From CAVTJL01 sp963828215 (GTDB lineage Bacteria > Pseudomonadota > Alphaproteobacteria > Geminicoccales > Geminicoccaceae): DNA of 64,000 bases. Location of the stretch: NCBI GenBank assembly GCA_963828215.1, contig CAWHFO010000068.1:124001-188000 (forward strand), in the 5' to 3' direction. The translations under genes were made by a program, and so were the position numbers. Positions 1-8,494 of this stretch are shown in pieces. The notes under the pieces were generated by a model. That model had not been told where the DNA came from, did no database searches, and worked only from the letters and a program-made list of their open reading frames with translations. Each line of letters starts with the position of its first letter. Position 1 is the first letter of the stretch.

Positions 1-2441
1 CATGGACCGTGCCGTCCGGTCGAGCCTCGGCGGTGCCGCGCGGCACCAGCCTCAAGCGCCGGGCCGCGCCCGGCGCCAGATGGAACCACTCCTCCTCGGC
101 ACGATAGTGGGGGTCCTCGATATGCACCGACCGCGCCAGGCGGCTCGTGGAGAGGGCGAGCGTCCAGCCTCCGTCGTCCCTGCCTATACCGGCCTCCAGA
201 CCGAGATCCATGATCGGCGACGCGCGGCCGAGCGGGAAGTGAAAGGCCTCGGCCAAGACGACATCGCTCTCCGCGTCGACCAGCCTGCCCACCGTGACGT
301 CGTGCGCCGGCGGCCCGAACCGGTAGGCATAGGTTATGTCGAAGAACCGGCCGAGCAGCTCCGACGAGGACAGCTCCAGCGCCCCGCGCGGCTCGATGGT
401 CAGCTCGCGATCGGCACCGACGACGGGCACGGCGCCCGCCCGCAGGCAGGCCAGCGAGAGCCGGGCACGGACCGGGCGCTGGCTCTCGTTGATGACGTGG
501 ATGGAGAGGCCGTTCAGCCCCTCGTCGGAGAGCAGGAGCTGGATCGGGCGACAGGCGCGCTTCATGCCGTGCCAGGCGGCCTTGGGCGAGCCCGAGGAGT
601 CGAGGAGGCCCCAGCCGGCCCCCGGGCGGAGGTCCTGGAGCAGCCAGACCAGGGCGCCGGCACAGGTCGATCGGCTGCGGCGCCACTCGCCGATCGTCGC
701 CTCGATGACCTCGGCCGTGACGGCTCGCGAGAGGCGCAGATAGCGGTCGGGCTCCTCGTAGCGCAGACGGTCGGCCCGAACGCCGTAGAGCAGCTCGAGA
801 TAGTGATCGCGGACATCCTCGAAGTCCCAGGCCGCCGCGGCATCGCGGGGCACCCCGGCCTTCCAGATCGGGATCGTGCAGCGCTGCGGTCGGGAGCGCG
901 GTCGCCAGGGTATGGGCCTCTGGCACGTTGGCGAAAGCCAGGCACTCGCTGGCGAAGCGGACCTCCGCCCGGCGCGCGTCCTCGAGCGGCCGGAGATAGG
1001 CGCCGACCCCGTAATAGTGGGTCACGCCCGAGTCGGTGACGAAAGGCAGAGCGCCGCCCGAGGGCGAGTTCGGGACGTAGGGAACGTCGGGCCGGACCTC
1101 GGCGGCGATGGCCGGCAGGAGCTCCTCGAACAGCAGCCCCCCGCCGGCGGCCGGCGGCAGCCCGAGCATGGCCGCCTGCTGGGCCACCTCGCTACCGCCA
1201 CAGAGGACGGCCAGCGACGGCGCCGCCTGCGTCCGATCGAGCAGCTGCTCGGCCTCCCGCCCGAGGCTCAGGGCGAAGGCGGGGTCGGAGGCGGGGTAGT
1301 CCAGATTGGCGAGCATGAAGTCCTGCCACACCAGGAGGCCCAGCTCGTCGCAGAGGGCGAAGAACGCCTCGCTCTCGTAGGTCATCGTGCCGCCTACCCG
1401 CACCATGTTCATGCCGGCCGCGCGCATCGCCTCGAGCCAGGGCGCATAGGCCTCGGCCGTTCCCGGCAGAGACACGATGTCGGCCGTGCTCCAGCAGGCG
1501 CCGCGACAGAAGACCGGCACGCCGTTGATGCGCAGCGCGAAGCCTCGTCCGTCGGCATCCCCGTCACGCTCGACGGATCGGAACCCGGTGCGGCCGAGAT
1601 CGATCACGACGTCACCGACGATGGCATGGACGTCGTAGAGCCTCGGGCGACCATGGGTGTGCGGCCACCAGGGCTCGACCTCGGGGAGGCGCAGCTCGCA
1701 CCCCAGCTCGTCGGCCGAGCGCGGGGTCAGCCCGATCTCGGCCTCGCCGACCCGGAGCCGCGCCCCCGGGTTTCGGGGCAAGGGGCCATCGAGGGCAAGC
1801 TCGAGGGAGAGGCGCCCCTCCCGGCCCTCGAGCGTGGCCCGCAGGTCGGCCCGACGAACGCGCACGGGCCCGTGCTCCTCGACCCGCTCGATCGGGCGCC
1901 ACGGTCCGACGGCGTGGACCGGGGGGCACCATGTCGGCATGTGTCCGAGCAGCGTCGTCCGGGCGAAGCGCAGCGACGCCGGGGTGACCATGCGAGGCCG
2001 CCAGCGGGCGCGCCCGCGGCGTGCGGCCAGGGCCGGATGAAGCGCCCGGAAGCAGAGATGCAGCGTGTGCTCGCCGGTGAGGTCCACCTCGACCTCGTGG
2101 GCGAGGAACATGTTCTCCGAGCGCAGCATCAGCCGCTCGTCGAGCCACAGCTCGGCAAGGGTCGCCAGGCCGTGGAGGCGGAGCGTCTGGCGCCCGCTGG
2201 CTCGCAGGGGCGTGCGGTACCAGAAGTCCCGATCGTGGAGCGGCGTCGGGCTGTCGAGGCTCCACTGGCCGGCGGCCCTCAGGGCTGCCGCGACGGTCCC
2301 CGGCACGGTCGCGGGCAGCCAATGCCCGCCGCTCGGCAGATCGCCCGGGCTCGGGACGGCGCCAGGCTCCGTGCCGAGAAGCTCCCAGTCTCTGTCGATC
2401 GGCACGACATGCTGGCCGGCAATGGAGACGATCCTGGCCAT
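1..2441 (-). CDS. GH2 beta-mannosidase-like glycoside hydrolase (C-terminus cut by window edge; one frame break)
   Basis: Likely hydrolyses terminal beta-mannosyl or related residues. The reading from ATG at 2441 shows the family order: an N-terminal galactose-binding-like sandwich (WLPATVPGTV about residues 30-40), a PWWPHTHG signature before the barrel, GFRSVE, and then a TIM barrel. The acid/base glutamate is E418 in CGGSE and the nucleophile is E499 in FASECLAF. About 813 codons are present, so only a short tail should be missing beyond position 1. No signal peptide is obvious, suggesting a cytoplasmic enzyme. The frame breaks near 850: upstream reads LHDPDLEGRGAPR and the family-like continuation AAAAWDFEDVRDHYL lies in another frame; I read this as a base error. 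It starts 61 bases after the DUF1839 gene on the same strand and is probably the last gene of the carrier-protein operon. Exact substrate is not determinable; the start codon is uncertain because the frame is open upstream. Confidence 0.85.
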   Translation of the reverse strand, partial: MARIVSIAGQHVVPIDRDWELLGTEPGAVPSPGDLPSGGHWLPATVPGTVAAALRAAGQWSLDSPTPLHDRDFWYRTPLRASGRQTLRLHGLATLAELWLDERLMLRSENMFLAHEVEVDLTGEHTLHLCFRALHPALAARRGRARWRPRMVTPASLRFARTTLLGHMPTWCPPVHAVGPWRPIERVEEHGPVRVRRADLRATLEGREGRLSLELALDGPLPRNPGARLRVGEAEIGLTPRSADELGCELRLPEVEPWWPHTHGRPRLYDVHAIVGDVVIDLGRTGFRSVERDGDADGRGFALRINGVPVFCRGACWSTADIVSLPGTAEAYAPWLEAMRAAGMNMVRVGGTMTYESEAFFALCDELGLLVWQDFMLANLDYPASDPAFALSLGREAEQLLDRTQAAPSLAVLCGGSEVAQQAAMLGLPPAAGGGLLFEELLPAIAAEVRPDVPYVPNSPSGGALPFVTDSGVTHYYGVGAYLRPLEDARRAEVRFASECLAFANVPEAHTLATALPTAALHDPDLEGRGAPRCRGGLGLRGCPRSLSRAALRRSGRPSALRGARPLSAPLASRHGRGHRGDDRRVAPQPIDLCRRPGLAAPGPPPGGRLGPPRLLGLAQGRLARHEARLSPDPAPALRRGAERPLHPRHQREPAPGPCPALAGLPAGGRRARRRCRSRADHRAARGAGAVLVGAARPVLRHNLCLPVRAAGARRHGGQAGRRGERCRLGRGLSLPARPRVADHGSRSGGRYRQGRRRLDARPLHEPPGAVGAYRGPPLSCRGGVVPSGAGRGPALEAGAARHRRGSTGRHGP

Positions 2442-2502
2442 CCCTACGGTCCGGGGCAACGCCAGCCCGTCGGGCGCGACGGATCGGAGCCGGCCGTCTC
2501 GG

Positions 2503-3486
2503 TCATCGGAGGCGTGACGCGAGACCCCCGATGACGAGGTCCCAGGCGGGCTCGAGCCTGTCGAGGGCCGGCCCGCAATCGTCGGGCCGGGCCCGACGGA
2601 CGGAGCGCGCGAGCTGGAACTGCAGGACCTTCGCGTCCGCCGCGATTTGTGCGCATCCGGCGGCGAGATCCTCGAGCCCCAGCTGCGCGCGACCGTCGAG
2701 CCACCGCAGATGGCTGCCCAGCAGCTCGAAATTGGCGCCGAGCTGCCGCACGGTGTTGAAGCAGTAGAGATGGAAGTAGCTCATCGGCCTGGAGGCCAGC
2801 GTCTCGACGTGACGGCCGAAGTCAGCGCGATAGGCGGTGACGGGATTGCCCTGCGGCCGACGGGCGAGGTGCCGGCGGAGGAGCTGCAACGCGGCGTCCG
2901 TGAGATCGCGGCCCGCGAGGGGAGGGCGGCGACGCTTCACGAACTCGGCGAAGGGGAACATGAGGTCGTCGTTGGATGCCTGGTGCGGCAGCCGGTGGAA
3001 GAGGCCGTCGAGGTCCTCCCCGCCGAGCACGTGGTAGCCCGTGTTGTGGAAGTAGCCGAGCCGCCCGGCCGCGAGGTCGAGCTCGACCACGCCGATCGTG
3101 GACTTCACGTGCTGGCGCCGGTAGGCGGTGGCGTGCGTGTCCGGCAGATAGTAGCTGTCCAGCTCGATGAGCGGCATGCGATCCCGCCGCAGCTGCTCCT
3201 GGATCTGCGCCTCGAGCCCTTCGTAGACCGCGAGCTCCTGGACCCCGAGACCGAACAGCGCCTCGAGGTCCTCGGGCAGGAACTTGAAGAAGGTGAACTG
3301 ATCGCCCTCGAAGTCCTGCGTCACCGTGAAGCCCAGAGCGGCCTCCGGCTCGAGGCCGATGGCGTGGAGGATCTCGATCCAGAGATCGATATAGCAGTTG
3401 GTCTCCTGCCACTGCCGGTCCGGCCCGTGCAGGGCGTGCGGGCGATAGCTCCCGGGATCGAGGCGCGGCAGGAGGGGCTCGGGCAC
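2503..3486 (-). CDS. DUF1839 family protein
   Basis: A 327-residue soluble protein from a GTG start, of the family named DUF1839, whose biochemical role is unknown to me. Visible features are an N-terminal ETNCYIDLWIEILH segment carrying a conserved-looking cysteine, a FEGDQFTFFKF stretch, and HNTGYH in the middle. The protein has no membrane segment or signal peptide. It starts 4 bases after the stop of the amino acid:[carrier protein] ligase, so the two are almost certainly co-translated. The cysteine and histidines would suit an acyltransferase or cysteine-peptidase-like fold acting on the aminoacyl thioester made by the neighbours, but that is inference from context. Family assignment rests on overall resemblance and on the gene order. 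Confidence 0.75.
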   Translation of the reverse strand: MPEPLLPRLDPGSYRPHALHGPDRQWQETNCYIDLWIEILHAIGLEPEAALGFTVTQDFEGDQFTFFKFLPEDLEALFGLGVQELAVYEGLEAQIQEQLRRDRMPLIELDSYYLPDTHATAYRRQHVKSTIGVVELDLAAGRLGYFHNTGYHVLGGEDLDGLFHRLPHQASNDDLMFPFAEFVKRRRPPLAGRDLTDAALQLLRRHLARRPQGNPVTAYRADFGRHVETLASRPMSYFHLYCFNTVRQLGANFELLGSHLRWLDGRAQLGLEDLAAGCAQIAADAKVLQFQLARSVRRARPDDCGPALDRLEPAWDLVIGGLASRLR

Positions 3487-3490
3487 GGCC

Positions 3491-4398
3491 TCAGAACCCG
3501 AGGATGTTCCGAACCGACGCCGGCCATTTGTCGAGGTCGAAGCCGTGGCACCTGAGGAGGGCCAGCGTCACGCGCTCCATGCCGAAGCCCACGCAGGCCG
3601 TCTGCGCGACGTCGCCCGTGGCGGTCTTGATCTTCCAGATGTCGCCGAAATGGGTCTCGTGATAGTTGAAGCTGAGGCAGGCCGTCAGGCGCTCCTCGCT
3701 CACCACCGGGATCAGCAGCTCGAACTTCAGCCGCTGCTCGCGCTGGCTGTTGGCCATGAACTTGCCGACGCGGCCGAAGAAGGGGTCGCTCGCCACGTCG
3801 ACCTTGATCTCGAGCCCGAGCGACTCCATCAGCCGCTGACCGCGCTCGAGCCACATCTCGCGGAAGGTGATGACCTGCTCCGGCGAGCCGATGCGCACGT
3901 ATTCCCGCATGCGGAAGAGCTGCATCCGCGTCGGGTCGACCGAGGGCTCGTGGCGGAAGCAGTAGGAGAAGACGTCGAGAGCCGGCCGTCCGGGGGCAGC
4001 GGGCCGCGCGACGCGGTCATCGGATAGAGCGGGTAGCAGGCGGCGGGGGTCAGGACGACGTCGGTCGCCTTCTGGCCCGTCGTCCAGTCCGCGCCGCTCT
4101 CGAGATCGGCCAGCATCGCGTGGTGGGCACGGTCGTCGCCGTGGAAGCAATGGACCGTCCCCGCCAGATGCGGGAAGCTCTTCAGATACTCGCTCTCCTC
4201 GAACTGCTTGCGGCCCAGCCCGGGCGGGAAGCGCAGCACCTCGGCGCCGTCGCCGCCCCCGTAGCGGGTGACCAGGCTGTTGAAGGACTCGACGATCTGC
4301 TCGAACGCGCCGCTGCGGCCGTAGAGGCCGTCGACCCCCATCGGGATCAGAAAGCCGTGCTCGACGAGCTCGGCGAGAAAGGGCGGTCTCGGGTCCAT
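3491..4398 (-). CDS. Amino acid:[carrier protein] ligase, SerRS-like (one frame break)
   Basis: Homolog of the atypical class II synthetases that activate glycine or alanine and load it on a carrier protein phosphopantetheine instead of tRNA, as described in Bradyrhizobium and Agrobacterium. It is about 302 residues and lacks the tRNA-binding coiled coil of true SerRS. Class II motif 2 is visible as FRHEPSVDPTRMQLFRMREY and motif 3 as CVGFGMERVTLAL. Likely zinc ligands are C121 (TPAACYPLYP), the glutamate of FREMW and the cysteine of TACVGFG, matching the Cys-Glu-Cys set of this family. The frame breaks between about 3985 and 4015: the N-terminal part ends in PPDGRLS and the rest begins LDVFSYCFRH in another frame; probably a base error. 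It lies 2 bases after the flavoenzyme gene and 4 bases before DUF1839. Confidence 0.9.
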
Positions 4399-4400
4399 GG

Positions 4401-5561
4401 TCAGCCGACGAGCTCCAGATCGTGACGATGCACCAGGAGAAGATTGGCGGTGTTGCCGAAGATGCGGTCGTTGCTCACCATGAGGGCGGCGGACAGGACG
4501 TCGCGCAGATGGCGGCCGACGCTGAACTTGGTGTCGTTCTTGTAGCCGTTGATCCCGCAGATCAGGAGCGCGTGATTGACCACCTGCACCACCATCTGCG
4601 AGGTCCCGGTCTTGAGATTGTTCATCTCGACGGCCAGCGAGATCGACGAGACACGGTCCGGCTGCTCCACGGCCTCGGCATAGCGTTTGAGCGCCGCCAG
4701 GACGTTCGACTTCATCAGCTGCAGCATGCTCACCGCCTCGGCCAAACGGAGCGCGCCCGGCGGCGTCACCCCGGGCTTCTTGCGAGCCTCGGCGCGCACG
4801 AAAGCCTGGGCCCGCGCCACCGCGTCGGTCGCGATCCCGAGCCACAGGCTGCTCCAGGTGAGATGCGAGACCGGCAGCATCGTCTGGGCCGAGATGTCGG
4901 CATAGGGCGTCGGCAGGATCTGCTCCACGCCGCCCGAGGCCCGGAGCACATAGCCGTTGCTGCAGGTGCCGCGCATGCCGAGCGTGTCCCAGCCCGTCGT
5001 CGGCTCCAGCCGGCAGGTCTCCTTGGGCAGCACCACCAGGACCTGATCGGACGGCGGCGACTCGGCCGCCCGGCGCGCCGTCGCCAGAATGCCGTCGGAA
5101 TCGGCCCCGTAGGAGATGACCGTGGCGTTCTTCTCGAGCGCGAAGCGGTCGCCCTCGGGTTGTACGGCGCAGGAGCTGCTGCGCACGTCACCGCCGATGC
5201 CCGCCTCGGAGGTCGCCGAGGCCAGCAGGAGCTGGTCGGTGGCGAGGCGACGCATGAACTGGCGGTGCCACTCCGAGCCCTGCCCGTGCCTGACGATGCA
5301 CGCCACCTGGATCTGATGCATGGCGTAGATCATCGCGGTGGCCGAGCAGGCTTGGCCGAGCGTGTGGCAAATCGCCGCTACATCGGTCAGGCGGGCCCCT
5401 CCTCCGCCGAGGTCCGCCGGCACCATGACGCCGAGCAGGCCCTCCTCCTTCAGGGCCGCCACGGCCTCGCGAGGGAACCGCGCCTCCCTGTCCACGGCGT
5501 CGGCGTGCCGGGCGGCGACCGCCGAGGCGATCGTCTTGGCACGGTCGAGAAGCACGCTCAC
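4401..5561 (-). CDS. Acyl-CoA dehydrogenase-like flavoprotein
   Basis: A 386-residue intact member of the acyl-CoA dehydrogenase fold, expected to bind FAD and oxidise an acyl thioester. The N-terminal helical domain contains GLLGVMVPADLGGGG, the middle part LASATSEAGIGGD and the NATVISYGAD strand region, and the C-terminal helical domain MVVQVVNHALLICGINGYKN. The region that would carry the IYEGT catalytic glutamate of classical acyl-CoA dehydrogenases reads SNDRIFGNT, so that base is absent. The start overlaps the stop of the carrier protein gene by 4 bases and the ligase follows 2 bases downstream, tying it to the carrier-protein system. By analogy with prolyl-carrier-protein dehydrogenases such as PltE, its substrate may be the aminoacyl carrier protein rather than a CoA ester; this is inference. 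Confidence 0.85.
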   Translation of the reverse strand: MSVLLDRAKTIASAVAARHADAVDREARFPREAVAALKEEGLLGVMVPADLGGGGARLTDVAAICHTLGQACSATAMIYAMHQIQVACIVRHGQGSEWHRQFMRRLATDQLLLASATSEAGIGGDVRSSSCAVQPEGDRFALEKNATVISYGADSDGILATARRAAESPPSDQVLVVLPKETCRLEPTTGWDTLGMRGTCSNGYVLRASGGVEQILPTPYADISAQTMLPVSHLTWSSLWLGIATDAVARAQAFVRAEARKKPGVTPPGALRLAEAVSMLQLMKSNVLAALKRYAEAVEQPDRVSSISLAVEMNNLKTGTSQMVVQVVNHALLICGINGYKNDTKFSVGRHLRDVLSAALMVSNDRIFGNTANLLLVHRHDLELVG

Positions 5562-5809
5562 GCGGCGCCCTTCTCGTCCAGAAGCTCGGTCACGGCAGCG
5601 CGGATCCGGGCGATGCTCTCGAACGTCTTGCGCTGAAGCATGCGGTCGGGGAACTCGACGTCGAACGCCTCCTCGAGCCCCAGCATCAGGTGCACCGTGG
5701 CGAAGGAGGACAGGCCGGCCGCATAGAGATCGGCATCGTCAGCCAAGCCGCCGATGTCGTCCGACACATGCAGATGCTCTTTGAGCAGGGCTCGAATCTT
5801 GTCGTTCAT
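5558..5809 (-). CDS. Small acyl/aminoacyl carrier protein
   Basis: An 83-residue acidic four-helix carrier protein. The phosphopantetheine attachment site is S35 in YAAGLSSFATV, where the usual DSL triplet is SSF. The spacing to the following EEAFDVEFPDRML helix is that of acyl carrier proteins. It is the first gene of the minus-strand cassette and overlaps the flavoenzyme start by 4 bases. It is the presumed acceptor of the amino acid activated by the ligase two genes downstream. It is not the fatty acid synthesis AcpP, whose site is normally DSL and whose gene lies among fab genes. A 128-base gap separates it from the receiver gene upstream and should hold the operon promoter, though I see no convincing -35/-10 pair there. 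Confidence 0.92.
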   Translation of the reverse strand: MNDKIRALLKEHLHVSDDIGGLADDADLYAAGLSSFATVHLMLGLEEAFDVEFPDRMLQRKTFESIARIRAAVTELLDEKGAA

Positions 5810-5937
5810 GCAACCGACGGGCGTCTATTGGGATCTTTACGAGGGTCCTCATAACAGAGATTTTCTCTTTTGAGGAGCATTTGCATCGATGAATCCGCCT
5901 TCGAATTCCACGTGGAGGTGGGTGGGATCGCGCCGGA

Positions 5938-6378
5938 TCAGCCCGTCGGCAGAAGCCCTTCGACGGTCTTGATGATCTCCTCGACCGCGACCGGCTTGGT
6001 CAGATACTCCTGCGCCCCGTAGCGCAGGCCCGCCACGACGTCACCCTGTTGCCACCGGGCCGTGAGCATCACGACGGGAATACCGGACGTCCGGCTCCGG
6101 CGGCGCAGCTCCTGGAGCGCGCCGAATCCGTCGAGCACCGGCATCGAGGCGTCGAGCACGATGGCGTCCGGCCGCTCCCGCAGGGCCGCATCGACCCCGG
6201 CCCGGCCGTCCTCGGCGGTGACGACGGCGAAGCCCCGGGTGGTGAAGGCCAGGCGCAGGAGCTCGCGGAGGCTGCCGTCGTCGTCGACCACGAGGACCTT
6301 GGCTCGCGGCCGAACGGTCGCGGCAGCGTCGGTCTCGTTGCCACGAACCGCGTCGATAAGGCGGCGAATCAACGACAT
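5938..6378 (-). CDS. Single-domain response regulator (receiver only)
   Basis: A 146-residue CheY-like receiver with a short N-terminal extension and no output domain. The acidic pocket is VVDDDG (D32-D34), the phosphoacceptor is D76 in VLDASMPVLDGF, and the conserved lysine lies in EYLTKPV. The start at ATG 6378 is chosen because it is followed directly by MSLIRRLIDAV and has a GGAG four bases upstream; a longer frame runs to 6447. No histidine kinase is nearby. It is divergent from the SH3-domain protein and next to the exopolysaccharide locus, so a signalling role in surface polysaccharide or motility control is possible but only inferred from position. Confidence 0.88.
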   Translation of the reverse strand: MSLIRRLIDAVRGNETDAAATVRPRAKVLVVDDDGSLRELLRLAFTTRGFAVVTAEDGRAGVDAALRERPDAIVLDASMPVLDGFGALQELRRRSRTSGIPVVMLTARWQQGDVVAGLRYGAQEYLTKPVAVEEIIKTVEGLLPTG

Positions 6379-6570
6379 GGGGCTCCGACAAGCTCGACAC
6401 GCGAGCCCAGCACCCCCTCGCGCTCGATGGAGACGGGGTAGGCGCAAGCGTCGCGGGCATGTTTTCCTTTTACCCGACTTTGGCGCTTATATTATCCTTG
6501 CATCGTTGGATGTGACCAGAGACATATTTGCTCGCCTTCAAGTTGGTGAAGCGAGCGCCCTCCGGGACGT

Positions 6571-8430
6571 GTGCCGGGTCTCTCCAGCGACCCTGCGACG
6601 GGCCCGCAAAGGGCCGTCGGACGCCTCGAGGAGTACACAGAATGGCATTCTGGCGGTCGGGCCGCCCGGACAAGGCACAGCAGATTTCAGGTGCTCACCG
6701 GTGCCTCGATCGCCGGCGAGTTCGACCTCGGCCAGACGCCGATCCGTCCGACGGGCGGGAGGCGGCAGCGGCTGCAGTTCGAGCCCGATCGACGGGCACG
6801 GCCCAAGGCGCCGCCGCGGGCCGAGCCGATCCAGCCGCCGCCGCCGGAGCCGCCGCGGCAAACCCAGCGGGTGCGCCTCGGCCCGGGGCTCTATATCTAC
6901 ATAGCGGCCGTGGCGCTCGCCACGGCCGGCCTCGATGCATGGCTCCAGTCGGGCCGCCGACCCCCGGCCTCCGAGGTCTCGGGCGAGGCGACCCTGGGGC
7001 CGACGCTCGGCAGCGCCGTGCGCCACCTTCTGGAATACGGGGAGGCCAGGGCGGTCGCGAGCCGAGCTCCACCGAGCCCCGCTCCGCCTCCGGCCGGCCC
7101 CGCACCTGCCGCGCCCCGCGCCCCCGAGTCGGTGGCGGATGCAGCCGAGCACCCGGCCACACCACCTTCGCCGGCGAGGTTGCCCGAGCCCGCGGCGGGC
7201 CCGGTGGCCACCACGCCCGCAGCCGGCTCGTCGCCCGGCCCGGTCAGGACCAAGACCGCCTTGCCGGAGCAGGCCGGTGCTGCGGCCCCCACGCCTCGGC
7301 CGGCGATGTCCGAGGCGGCACCCGAGGCGGCGATCGTGGCGGCAGCGACGGCCGCTCCGACAGCGGCGACACCGATCACCGTGGCTCCAACGACTGCGCC
7401 ACCGACGGCCGCGGTACCCACGGCCGCGGTCCGGCCAGCGCCTCCATCGCCCGACGCGCCTGCGACGGCGGATGCCGGCGATCGCATCGTGGCACAAGAC
7501 CTGTACTATCGTACGGGAGTTGGTGAGGATCAATCCTATGGAGGGCGGCTCCTCCAGGGCGAGCGCGTGCACGTCGAAGGGCAGGTCGGCGACTGGTCCG
7601 CGTTCCGTCTGGAAAACGGCTCTCTCGGCTATGTCCCGGCGTCGGCTCTCCAGCCGGCCCCGGCCCCGCCTCCAGCCCATGCCCCCGCGGCGCCAGCGGA
7701 CGGCTCGGCGGCCACATCGGCAACGGGAAGCGCCCCATCGGCGGTCGACCCATCGAGGCCGTCGATGGCGGTCGCGGCGGTTCCGCCCACTGCTCCGACC
7801 GTTTCCGCACCCTCGCCGGCAAGCGAGCCGACGGAATTGGCCAGGCCGGCGCTGCCCGCCCTCACCGGCGCGGCTGCTCCGCCGGAGCCGACCGCGCTCA
7901 CGGCGAGCGAGGCGATGCCCGCCCCGCCGCGAGAGAATGCCCCACGGGACGCGCAGATAGCTGCGTCCAGCCGGCCCCAGGCGGCGCCCCTGCAGGCAGC
8001 CGGCCCGACCGCGCCGCTCTCGGCGGTCGCGGCTTCGCAGCCCTCGCGGATCGGGCGGAGCCCCGAGCCGGCGTCGGCACCGGCTGTCGCAACGGCCGCC
8101 GCAGCTCCGGGGACGGCTCGGACTCTCGCCTCGGGCGGCGGCTCCCAGGCGCCGGCCGAGCCTTCCGTTCAGGACCAACAGCCGGGTGCCGCGGCCACCC
8201 TCAGGAGTCCGGCATCGCCTTACATCGTGCGCGAGGACGTGCAGTACCGCGACGGTCCCGGCATGGGCACGGCCGTGCTCGGCAATCTGGCGCCTGGCCA
8301 GCGGATCTCGGTGGTCGGCTGGGAGCGCGGCTGGTACGCGTTCCAGTTCCCGGGCGAGACGGATCAGCGGAAGGCCTGGGTATCCGGCCGCTTCGTGCAG
8401 CCGGCAGAGCCTCCCGCGGGGCCGCAGTAG
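6571..8430 (+). CDS. Membrane-anchored protein with two SH3-like domains and Pro/Ala-rich linkers
   Basis: About 600 residues. A cytoplasmic, proline-rich N-terminal part of about 110 residues is followed by one membrane segment (LYIYIAAVALATAGLDAWL). Long low-complexity Ala/Pro/Thr linkers then separate two bacterial SH3-like domains: VAQDLYYRTGVGE to LGYVPASAL around 310-370, and IVREDVQYRDGPGMG to WVSGRFVQP near the C-terminus. This suggests a periplasmic protein spanning or binding peptidoglycan. The start is uncertain: ATG at 6642, with GAGGAG 8 bases upstream, gives MAFWRSGRPDKAQQISG in a different frame, joining the main frame near 6710 if one base is wrong. Coordinates give the longest main-frame reading. 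It is divergent from the receiver gene; function unknown. Confidence 0.7.
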   Translation: MPGLSSDPATGPQRAVGRLEEYTEWHSGGRAARTRHSRFQVLTGASIAGEFDLGQTPIRPTGGRRQRLQFEPDRRARPKAPPRAEPIQPPPPEPPRQTQRVRLGPGLYIYIAAVALATAGLDAWLQSGRRPPASEVSGEATLGPTLGSAVRHLLEYGEARAVASRAPPSPAPPPAGPAPAAPRAPESVADAAEHPATPPSPARLPEPAAGPVATTPAAGSSPGPVRTKTALPEQAGAAAPTPRPAMSEAAPEAAIVAAATAAPTAATPITVAPTTAPPTAAVPTAAVRPAPPSPDAPATADAGDRIVAQDLYYRTGVGEDQSYGGRLLQGERVHVEGQVGDWSAFRLENGSLGYVPASALQPAPAPPPAHAPAAPADGSAATSATGSAPSAVDPSRPSMAVAAVPPTAPTVSAPSPASEPTELARPALPALTGAAAPPEPTALTASEAMPAPPRENAPRDAQIAASSRPQAAPLQAAGPTAPLSAVAASQPSRIGRSPEPASAPAVATAAAAPGTARTLASGGGSQAPAEPSVQDQQPGAAATLRSPASPYIVREDVQYRDGPGMGTAVLGNLAPGQRISVVGWERGWYAFQFPGETDQRKAWVSGRFVQPAEPPAGPQ

Positions 8431-8494
8431 ACGCCTGCGCGGACGGCCTCCATATGTCTCCGCCCTGGCCTGCTCGCCTCCGCCCGACCGCTCC

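Noticed and set aside
5850..5870. Short AGAGATTTTCTCT palindrome as a terminator for the receiver gene
   Set aside because: The stem is only five base pairs and AT-rich, too weak to call a terminator without transcript data.
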